Source of the DNA: Larix kaempferi
Lineage: Eukaryota > Streptophyta > Pinopsida > Pinales > Pinaceae
DNA length: 64,000 nucleotides
NCBI GenBank assembly: GCA_027924585.1
Contig: BSBM01000386.1
Location: 3,930,001 to 3,994,000 of the forward strand
Reading direction: 5' to 3'
The notes under the pieces are model-generated. The model searched no databases. It saw only the letters and a program-made list of their open reading frames with translations, and had not been told where the DNA came from. Numbering within the stretch: the stretch's first letter is position 1; the number at the start of each line of letters is the position of its first letter. Shown piece after piece: positions 55,398 to 64,000 of this stretch. The position numbers and the translations under genes are program-made.

Positions 55398-56380
55398 TGC
55401 GTCAAAATGGTTGGCTAAAGGTTTATTAACTGGTTTTCAATTATGCATTATGAACCTCTCCAACACATTTTGTATGTACTCATCCTGAGACAATTTCAAT
55501 TTGCAATTTTTCCTATCTCTTGTTATTCTCATACCAAGGATGTGCATTGCAACACCCAAATACTTCATCGCAAATGAATTAGCTAACTTCCTTTTGAGCA
55601 CATTTATATGCTTCATGTTAGGCCTTGGAATAAGCATGTCATCCACATACGATAACAAAATAATATATATTTCATTATCTAGCCTCTTGAAATAAACATA
55701 CTAGTCAGAATGACATCTACTATAACATTGTTCTATCATAAACCTATCAAATTTCAAATACCACTGCCTTGGAGCTTGCTTTAGGCCATACAAGCTCTTC
55801 TTCAACTTGCATACCAATTTATCCTTCCCTTTGACCTCATACCCCTGTGACTGTTGCATATAAATCTCTTCCTCCAAATCTCCATGGAGAAATGTTGTTT
55901 TTACATTTAAATGTTCAAGATGCAAATCTTCTACTGCCACTAGACTTAAAATAGTTCTAATTGAAGTCATTTTAACAACAGGAGAAAATATTTCATTAAA
56001 ATATATACCTTTATTTTATGCAAACCCCTTTACAATAAGTATGGACTTGTATTGGTTCTTTCCTCCATCTTATTCCTTCAACCTGTAAACCCATTTATTC
56101 TACAATGCTCTTTTAGCAGCAGGTAATTGAACCAAATCCCAAGTCTGGTTTCTTACCAATCAGTCCATCTCCTCATTCATCCCTTGCTCCCACTTCTTTC
56201 TAGTTTCCACCTACATTGGTCTTCATAACATTCTGGTTCACCATGATCGGTGATCAATAAATAATACAGTGAAGGAGAGAATCGTTCAGGGGGCCTACTT
56301 AACCTAGTAGATATTCTAACACTTGCAGGAGTTTGAGGTACCTGTTGTCGTTCTTGATTTTCTAGAACCTTTGGAACTTC
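55398..56380 (-). pseudogene. RT of element H
   Basis: 'MTSIRTILSLVAVEDLHLEH', 'NVKTTFLHGDLEEEIYMQQS', 'KSLYGLKQAPRQWYLKFDRF', catalytic YVDDM near 55640, 'SFAMKYLGVAMHILGMRITR', 'LSQDEYIQNVLERFIMHN'. Upstream 'WDLVQLPAAKRAL' and 'NKGIYFNEIFSPVVK' are readable with stops. RT ends early at the truncation. Confidence 0.9.
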
Positions 56381-56393
56381 ATTTTCTTTTATT

Positions 56394-57345
56394 TTATAAA
56401 GTATTGTGTACTCTGTGTTTTCCTTTCCTATTTCTTTCCCTACAATAGATCTTTATATATGAACTTTTCATTGAATACCACATCTCTACTCGTAATGATT
56501 TTGTTATTTTCATAATCCCATAAGCGATAACCAAAATCATCATCCCTGTATCTAGTAAAGGTACATTTCTTGGATTTAGTCTCAAGCTTTGTTCTATTTT
56601 CTTTATCAATATGAAAAAATGCTTCACAACCAAAAGTTCTCATAAAAGAGTAGTTTACCTTTTTACCTATCCATGAATCCTCTGGAATACCATCATCCAA
56701 AGCACTTGAAGGCCCTTTGTTTAGTTAGTAAACAACATTATCTACAACATCTACCCAAAACTGTAAGGGAAACCATACATGCAATCTCATACACCTTGCA
56801 CGCTCCATGATTGTTCTGTTCATACTTTCTGAGACACCATTTTCTTTTGGTGTTCTTGGGACTATCTTCTCTCTACGAATCCCATGGTATGAACAATAAC
56901 TATCAAACTCCTTGCCGCAATATTCACCTCCATTATCAGATTTGAGACACTTGATCATTTTTCTGGTCTCATTCTCAACCAAAGCTTTCCATTTCTTAAA
57001 AGTAGCAAACACATCATATTTCTATCTAATGTGATAAACCTAAGTTTTCCTAGTTGCATCATCAATAAATGTAACATAATAATGAGAGACACCAAGATAT
57101 TATAATTGAGCCAGTCCCCATACATATGTATGAACAAGATCTAACTTTTCAATCTTCTTTTATTTCCCAAACCTGATAAATCCGACTCTCTTATGTTTTA
57201 CATAAACACAGTTCTCAAACAATTCCAAACTTACCCACTTTAAATATGGAAGCAACTTCCTTGAGTGGAGAATCTGCATCCCCTTCTTAGTCATGTGGCC
57301 AAGCCTATGATGCCACACTATACTATATGTTCTTGTGGAAGCTAA
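56394..57345 (-). pseudogene. Integrase of element H
   Basis: 'WHHRLGHMTKKGMQILHS' (zinc His pair); the CxxC pair reads CVYVK, so one Cys is lost. Core: 'KLDLVHTYVWG' (Asp), 'IKCLKSDNGGEYCGKEF' (Asp) and 'PKENGVSESMNRTIMERARC' (Glu kept, next Arg to Ser). Then 'YSFMRTFGCEAFFHIDKENR' and 'KKCTFTRYRDDDFGYRLWDY'. Several stops. Confidence 0.88.
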
Positions 57346-57349
57346 AGAG

Positions 57350-57770
57350 ATAGAATAGTCAATATTATGAGGACATAAATACAACATACCTACCCTATCT
57401 CCTTTTTCTATCACCATCGATCCTTTTGTGATCTTCCACCACGTCTCTCCAAATGTAGATAAACAGCCACCATCTCCCAACTGCCCTGTTGAGATTAAAT
57501 TTATTTTCATAGCATGAATATGCCTTACATATTTCAACATCCATTCAACATTCTTTAACTTTATTCGTACCTTACTCATTCCAACAATTTTACATGGCTC
57601 ATCATCACCCAATAAAACATGTCCAAAATCACCTAGAACATAATGATGAAGGAATTTCCTATAGGGTGTAGAATGACATGAAGCCCTTGAATCTACTACC
57701 CAATAATCAATAGTATTATCTAATGCAAGAATAAAAGCATCTTGTAACACATCATTTGCTACATTTTTCT
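57350..57770 (-). pseudogene. Protease of element H
   Basis: 'IDYWVVDSRASCHSTPYRKF' carries DSRA where the family has DSGA, so the active-site Gly is Arg. Then 'CKIVGMSKVRIKLKNVEWML' and 'IHAMKINLISTGQLGDGGCL', the usual copia protease and linker blocks. Open over 196 codons together with the zinc domain (57750-57160). Confidence 0.88.
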
Positions 57771-58522
57771 CCTAAGTAGTCTCATGTTGTTGATCTCCTT
57801 TCTTCTTTAGGGATCTGTAGTCTTTCTTCATATGTCATTTCTTTCCATAGTTCCAACACTCTATCTTTCCCAGTTTGGACTTGGATCTACCCTTTTTGGA
57901 CTTTCCGCGGTTACCTATGCTATGTGCTCTATCCCTTTTTCTTCCCTTGGTCTCCATGGTCAAGGAATTACCTGATGTCTCACCTATGATTTTCCTCCGC
58001 ATTTACTCTCTAAGAATAACGCCAACAGCATCATCAAATTTTAAAGTGTTTGAACCATAGACAGAGTTACTTACAACCATGACCAAGTCGTTCCAGCTTT
58101 CTAGCAATGAGCGCAAAATTAGAAGAGCCATAAACTCATCATCAAATTTCACTTTTATAGAAATTAGCTTATTTGTAATCGTATTAAATTAATTTAAAAT
58201 ATCAGCAATAAATCCACCTTCTGACATATTCATGTTAAACAAATGCTTCATTAGAAATATCTTGTTGGAGGACTAGGGTTTTTCATATAGCTTACCCAAT
58301 TTTCTCGTCATACCCTATGTTGTCTTTTCTTTTAAAATATTGAAAGCCACTGATGAAGCCAAGCATAACCGTATTGTTGCTAGTTCCTTTCTGTCCAGAA
58401 CCTCTCATTCTTCATCCTTCATAGTCGCTGGTTGTTTTAATTTTCCTCCCAATGGTAGGAATAGATCCTTCTGATACAGATAGTCCTCCATTTGCATCTT
58501 CCATAATTGGTAGTTTTGGCCT
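57771..58522 (-). pseudogene. gag of element H, C-terminal part
   Basis: Begins at the J junction with 'QNYQLWKMQMEDYLYQKDLF', then 'ATIRLCLASSVAFNILKEKT', 'KLISIKVKFDDEFMALLILR' and the knuckle region 'KIECWNYGKK', with the second Cys to Tyr and a stop. Many stops and frameshifts. The first 14 codons of gag lie at 63839-63881. Confidence 0.85.
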
Positions 58523-58739
58523 TGTTGTAGGCACAATAGATCCCATTTTTATAAAATAAAATGGGAGCCCCAGTTACTTATTAATTGAGGTAATCTAGAA
58601 TTCTTTTTTTATTATTATGGGGTTTTATGATTAATTTTTTCATTCTCGTTTTTTCATGCTTTGAATATAATAAAACTTGCAAATAAATCTTGTTTTTATG
58701 CATTTTGTGAGTTGCGGAAAACATTGTTTTTCTTTGAAA

Positions 58740-59165
58740 TACGTCATGTCCGCAATCCCGCGATCCGCAATGTGGATTGCAGGAATCCCATATTTTTATT
58801 TTTGAATTTATTGCTTCCACACCCCGCAATGTGGATTGTTGAAGTCGAAAAGCATTTGATCTATAAAAAATTAGATTTTCAGTTCCGCATTCCACAATGC
58901 TGATTGCAGAAATCGGAAACCAAATTAAAAAAATAAAAATCGGAACGCCATTTCCGAACCTGCAAATATTTTGCAGATTGCAGATCACTAACTTTTCTAA
59001 AAACATTCCCAGAAACCCGCAATGTGGATTGTAGGTTGGCCACATTTATTTCATAATTTTGGCACTCCTCATTTACGACTTCCGGGTTGTAGATTGTGGA
59101 AATGATCAATTTCCAAAAATCCAATTTGTGGGTCCGCAATCCTGCAACCCCCAATGCGGATTGTG
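58740..59165. repeat. Interspersed CCCGCAATGTGGATTG repeats in J's leader
   Basis: Six or more degenerate copies of 'CCCGCAATGTGGATTGTAGG' at about 58770, 58820, 58885, 59015, 59090 and 59145, spaced 50-130 bp by AT-rich filler. Similar in style to the repeat block in G's leader, but not in sequence. Confidence 0.7.
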
Positions 59166-59545
59166 GGAAGCTAAAATCATAAATTTTTGAAAAGGGACCT
59201 ATGCAATTATGTTTCCACTTTTTCTTGTTTTTAATCTTGACAGTAGATTTGATCGAAATTTATACTCCTGTTTTAATTTTGCTAATAAAATTTTTGGGTT
59301 AAATACTTGAAATAAAATTATCTTTTTTACCATTTTCATGCTGCAATTTTACCTTCTGCAAACAAATTTCGCTTCATATTTTACCCTGCTACCGGATTTT
59401 CTTTTTCCACCGATTCACAAGTTTCTTTGTTCTATACCAATCATCTGCTTAATAATTGGAAATTGAATTCAGTTTTAATCGGAATTTTTTTTTTCCATTT
59501 TTATCAGAAAAGAAAAAAAAAAGAAAAAAAACCTATTTTCCAACC

Positions 59546-62500
59546 ATGTCGAGGAATACCAAATCCAAAACTGCCATGGATGAATTGAAAAACAAATACC
59601 CCAACAGTGGAATCTTTTTTGATATCGATGGAAGGGTTTCTGAAACATATTTCCTAGATTGGTCATAGATTCATTGCATCTTTGACAATGACGACTTCTC
59701 TGAAATTCAATATGACCAATTGGCTTGTGTAAACATCAGTAAATCCCAAATTCATGCTATTGCAATTAGGTCGTCCTTGATGCCCTACAAAGATGCGGTA
59801 AAATGGATTATTGACCATGCAAACCCTCAGGACCATTATTTCAATGAAATAAACCAAACTTTGTTATCTCATTTCTGGCCTGAGGTATTTACCAGGGTTT
59901 GTGCACTTAGAATTCCTCAGCAGCTTCTTACAAAGCAATTCCTAGAGTCTTCTGAAACCCGATTCAATTTCAATGAAATGATTAAGCCTTGGATGTAAAA
60001 CCCTAATGTTTTTTCTCCCAAAGCTGATAGGTTGTATCCTATTACCTGTTTTAGAGAACCCTTCTCCTTGTTGGAAGCCATGTTATGTAGGTTTTATCAG
60101 TTACCCAATTGTACATTTTTCAAAGCAGAATGTGCACCTGTAGCGCATCATGTTCTCACCACTGGTGAATCCTTCAATTGGGCATAGATTTTGTCAATTG
60201 TCTTGAAGGAATCCATTGAGAAGTATAAGAAGACCCTTGCTTCCAAGAAGCCATCATTCTTCCTTTCTGGTTATGTTATGGATGTTTTTTTTTAGCCTTC
60301 CCTTTTCCTACCACGGGATGGAATTGGACCAAGGAAGGACCTCCTGTCCACATTTATTGTTCAACATTATGGGAGGACAAATTTGTACCCCTCATCTATG
60401 ACATTTGTGATCATTTTATGGGTTCCATTTATTACAAGATTTTCAAGGAGGATGCCCCTACCTTTTCTGCACAAGCTAAGGCATTGATTGCCACTATGGG
60501 AGATTGGTATGTTGGAGAATATTTCTCCTATATCATAATTTGGGGCAGCAAAACAGTCCATCTCTTGCCCAGAATTGTTCCTCACAAAATGGTAATTGAA
60601 GAGATATCATTCCAAACCTTTATTGATGGTGTGTTTCCTCAGTTCATTGGAGCTAAAAGGAAAGGATGGCCTAAGTTTCCTCTTAGCCTTGGACCCTTAG
60701 TTATCCATAACTCCACCCATACCACTTTTCTTGGGAAGAGAATCACAACCCTGAATCTTTGGGAGGCTCATAAAAGGATGCATGATCCTAAGTTTTTCTT
60801 GGCTAATCACTTCACAAAGAAACATATCAAGAGTACTTATGTGCATCAGTCTGAGCCTAATGATTCCATATATGAAGGCATGAATTCATTTCAAGATGTG
60901 TTGAACAGAGACACCTCTTAGGAGGAGAAAGGTTTCATTCACCAATACCAAAAAGAACTCAAGGTGAAATTGTTACAAGACAGAAAAATTAAGTTGTCAG
61001 ATGATGAAAGAGATCAGAAGGAATTGATAGAGAGAGAGGCAAAAAAAACTCATGATAAAACTCCTTTGCAGTTGACCTATCAATTAGAATATAAAGGAAA
61101 ATCTCCAGTTGAATATCCTCAACAGCCTCAAACCATGGATAATATTAATGCCTTGATCAAGTCAGCTGAAGAAATGAAGTAGAGCTTAGCATTAATGATC
61201 TCTTCAATTGAAACAAAAACAACAACTTCAACTCCTCCATCCAAGAAGCATAAAACTGAACTGTCAGTAACAAATGTTGCATTGCTGCATATTGATGACA
61301 GTGAATTGGAAGATGCGTTTCCTCTTACCAACCTATATGTTCCAGTCATTATTTCTACTGGTTTTGCAGTGACGACTTCAATCACCCCTGTTCTCTCTTA
61401 TCCACCTGAAGACCCAGTGATAGAGGATTATTTTCCTGACATCCACCTATCAAAAATCACCATCACTTATATTGTAACATCTACGTTACAGTTCCTCCTA
61501 CTCTTCCATCTGATACACTTGTTACCCCTATGGACACTTCCCTCAATCTAGTTGAAATGCAAGTCTCTTTTGCATTTTCAGATCCTGTCACTTCATCCAC
61601 AATCCCCATTTATTTACCTTCAGTCTCCACTACTATAATAAATTCCACTTACATACCCCAGATAAGTATGCCTATCCCTACCCCTGCTACTTCCCAACAT
61701 GTGTCTTTGGTTACAGTTTCAACAATGTCATCACCCCATGTTGAAGAAATTGTAGATTTTGGTGAGGATGCAGTGGTATCGCTTGGACCATATTTTTGGA
61801 GTAAGTCAGAGAAAGCAGTAGTGAAGAAAGGTTCCAAAAGAGAAAGGGAAGGGACATTAGTGAACGACTCTGTGCCTAATCATATTATTTGGAAGAGAGC
61901 TTCCACATATATCAAACAGGAAGCCTCAGAAACAGTTGATGCCATGGGAGCCTTTGTTGGTGCTAATTTTGATTATGTTACCCCACTCAATAGATAAATT
62001 GAGAAGAAGGAAGAAGAATTACAAGATATCAGGAAGAATCAGATCGAATTGAATGAACAACATCAATTTCAGTTGCAGGGATTGAAAGACTTATGAAGAT
62101 CGAATCTAGAAAATGAAATCCCAGAATGAAGCTCTCAAACAACAACTTCTAGAAGCACAAGGGAAGAATGAACAATATGTTAAGAAGTTGGTATCCCTTG
62201 AGCGACAGTAGGAAGCTTCATAGTTTATTTATGCTCCTTCTTCTTTTTCAAATTTGTTCAAAGAAGAATTTAAAGAATTCACCTTGAGGATTAATGATGA
62301 TTTCAGTAACCTTTTGATTGAATTATTTCAGGGACTGAATGATATTCGAGATATCTTTAGTTCCTTTGAGAAGTATTTCGATATCCTTTGTGATCACAAT
62401 CAAAGGAGAAATGATGCCACTAAAGCTTTTGAATATGTCATAGGCTGGAAGAAATACATAAAGGAAAAACCTAAAGAAGTACATGTTCTAAACAATATCA

Positions 62501-62979
62501 AGCTCAGAAGGAGAAAGATTTCTTTAGAATCTTGGGAGAATGTATGTGACATGGTGGATTCTACCATATAAGAAGGTCAAAAAGTATGTAGAAAGAGATG
62601 GTTTTCCTCTGATAATCTGCTTGGTTTATTGAATTTTCCTGTTATGGATCAGATAGAGGATGCTCTTCCTCCCAAGATTATGATTGCATAGGTTGAAGAA
62701 AAGTTTTTGAAATCTAAGGATAAAATTGAGTAGTTGGAACAGTTTCAGATAAATGAAATCAAAGAATTGGTTGAATCACCCTTGTCTTCAGGGATGAAAA
62801 TAAATGTCTTCTCACGAGAATGGTCAAAGGCCAAGAAAAGGGAAATTGAAGCTTTGATGTGCAAGCCCAATTGCAACTTGAACATGCATGTTATCAATAT
62901 GTTGAAGATATTTTGGCTGTATTTTCCAAGCGGCAATCTACCCTTGGAAAATATTGAACCAATAGTTTGTAATCCCTAA
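59546..62979 (+). pseudogene. Long unrecognised ORF of element J, about 1,140 codons, broken
   Basis: The ATG at 59546 opens 'MSRNTKSKTAMDELKNKYPN'. Open pieces can be followed to 62979 with about three frame changes (near 60295, 60400, 61490-61530 and 62095) and about ten stops. N-terminal third: 'QLACVNISKSQIHAIAIRSS', 'LLSHFWPEVFTRVCALRIPQ'. Middle: 'FSAQAKALIATMGDWYVGEY' and 'FIDGVFPQFIGAKRKGWPKF'. Next comes a Glu/Lys-rich helix, then a Thr/Ser/Pro-rich linker (61200-61750), then 'IEKKEEELQDIRKNQIELNE' (coiled coil), 'RINDDFSNLLIELFQGLNDI' and a C-terminal helical part ending 'LENIEPIVCNP'. I recognise no domain; a structural (gag-like) or plant mobile-domain-type protein are guesses. 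Long kept coding text shows it was once a real protein. Confidence 0.6.
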
Positions 62980-63838
62980 TTTCATGGGAAATTTGCTTCT
63001 TTGTAAAATTTGTAATTATTATTTAAAGAGACTAAAATATCATGGGAAGAGGGGGGAAAACCATCAAAGGAAATAATTGGAGACACTATGTACTTGGAGA
63101 ATTGTAATTTTTTACAATCTTTAAAGAATTTCAGTTAGTTTCTCTCTTCCTTTCTTTTGTAATGTTTGTCAAGTTTCCTTGATGAATTCTAGTTTTTCAT
63201 TTATTCATTTAAGAACTCTGTTTTGTGTTGTATGATTATAAAACATATCGATCTATGTGTTGATTTCTCATTATATGATTTTTGGGCAGAATAGTAGATT
63301 TCTTTACTTGATTCATATTATTTCATCTCTTGCAATTACAAAATAGTCATCATTATCATATGTTAATTTGTCAATTAGCATATCACTAACATAATAGGTA
63401 TACAATTTAATCCTTTGAATAAAATAAATTAAGTTTTACTATTTTGTTTTGTTTAAAGTTGGTAATGTTAGATCTTATCCATGTGTCTATTGATCAGTAT
63501 AACATTTATTTAATCATCCAGATCTGATTGTTCTGAATCTACAATCACATTTCCCAAATTTGATTTAGTTTAAATAGATCAATTTAAATTTACTTTTACT
63601 TGTCTTCTTTATGTTTATATTTTTTCCACAAACTTTTCATATCTTCCTTTGGAGGAAGAAATATCTATTTGGATCACTCACACAGTTCCAACGTAGGCTT
63701 GATATTCGTAAGAGTTAGCTATACCAAAAAGTCTAAGAATAGAATAATCCTTGCATAGGGTTATTTGAAGCCTTCAGATTGGGATTTCTCTTTTGTGTTG
63801 TTGCCTTGGACACTTCCAACACATCCGAGTTTCCAACA
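62980..63838 (+). other. 3' non-coding region of element J
   Basis: AT-rich, without a gene. A purine run 'GGGAAGAGGGGGGAAAA' at about 63044-63060 looks like a polypurine tract, which would fit an LTR-type element, but the bases after it (CCATCAAAGG) are not an LTR start and do not match J's left end. Confidence 0.5.
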
Positions 63839-63955
63839 GGCCGTTAAATTTCTCGACATTAAACTTTTCTTCTTCTGCCATTACTCCCACTCAAACCATG
63901 AACCCTTCATTCCTACGAGTTTATATACCAAATAGACCTTTGTCTCTAATACCAA
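63839..63955 (-). pseudogene. gag start and primer binding site of element H
   Basis: The minus strand reads TTGGTATTAGAGAC at 63955-63941 (TGGTATCAGAG with one change, methionine-tRNA type), a short leader, then the ATG at 63881 with 'MAEEEKFNVEKFNG', a typical copia gag start, cut at J's boundary. The 5' LTR would lie to the right, mostly outside the window. Confidence 0.85.
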
Positions 63956-64000
63956 TTTTTAGAAAAACAGGATCACAGAGCAATAACAATGAACAATATG

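Larger units (their letters stand above)
58523..63838 (+). mobile_element. Element J: 5.3-kb insertion with unknown ORF
   Basis: J splits H's gag. The left flank is GGCCT (58518-58522) and the right GGCCG (63839-63843): a five-base duplication with one change, and removing J makes H's gag continuous. Ends read TGTTGTAGGCACA and GTTTCCAACA, so TG...CA. Yet the two ends do not repeat each other, so no LTR pair is visible. No RT, integrase or transposase is found. One long degenerate plus-strand coding region (59546-62979) fills the centre. It may be an LTR-type element with unlike or lost LTRs, or a new class. Confidence 0.72.
55390..63955 (-). mobile_element. Ty1/copia retrotransposon H, 3'-truncated and split by J
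   Basis: On the minus strand: primer site (63955-63941), gag start (63881), [J 58523-63838], rest of gag, protease, integrase and RT up to about 55398, where RT stops at 'KPVNKPLANHF'. RNase H, polypurine tract and both LTRs are missing or outside. The gag reading passes from FNG (right of J) to QNYQLWK (left of J). Confidence 0.88.

Noticed and set aside
63226-63838. Possible 3' LTR of J starting TGTTGTATG
   Set aside because: Only the first seven bases match J's left end; the following sequence does not align.
1-64000. tRNA, rRNA, CRISPR arrays or integrated viral genomes
   Set aside because: No cloverleaf, rRNA block or spaced palindromic array was seen. The RT-bearing units have gypsy or copia domain order with LTRs, not the gene set of plant pararetroviruses.

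Overview
This window is a stretch of plant nuclear DNA made almost entirely of nested LTR retrotransposons. I see no intact host gene, RNA gene, CRISPR array or bacterial-type operon. The density of old Ty3/gypsy and Ty1/copia copies, most broken by stops and frameshifts, suggests a large seed-plant genome. A gymnosperm such as a conifer is my inference, not something the sequence proves. Element names (A-J, X) are mine.

Layout. (1) 1-7669: element G, a minus-strand gypsy copy cut by the window edge; its upstream LTR is 6985-7669. (2) 7670-13070: element F, a minus-strand gypsy copy of the same general type as G, with G lying in its 3' end. (3) 13071-14018: a fold-back element with two 343-bp inverted arms. 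(4) 14300-55008: element A, a minus-strand gypsy copy of only about 7.8 kb that has been spread over 40 kb by insertions. The largest is element B, a minus-strand gypsy copy at 16592-43734 with two 851-bp LTRs and a perfect AGCAA target-site duplication, sitting inside A's reverse transcriptase gene. B itself contains D (21892-26979), a Helitron-like unit carrying exon fragments of two recognisable host gene families, and a copia complex (29377-42169) made of C1, an unidentified 2.65-kb block X, and a truncated second copy C2. A also holds copia element E (45864-51622), a full-length copy with 697-bp LTRs. (5) 55390-63955: element H, a minus-strand copia copy split in its gag gene by J (58523-63838), a 5.3-kb unit with a five-base target duplication, no visible LTRs, no reverse transcriptase, and a long degenerate plus-strand ORF that I do not recognise.

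The insertion order can be read directly. A came before B and E; B came before C and D; H came before J; F came before G. LTR pairs compared by eye agree: B's LTRs differ more than those of C or E.

Points of most interest: D, a DNA-level capture of acyl-CoA-synthetase-like and RMI1/TDRD3-like exons with splice sites kept; J and its unknown ORF; and the domain order of A and B, in which a gag-like domain lies between protease and reverse transcriptase and gag carries several CCHC zinc knuckles. All coordinates of domains are by eye and approximate; LTR ends, primer sites and target duplications were read base by base.
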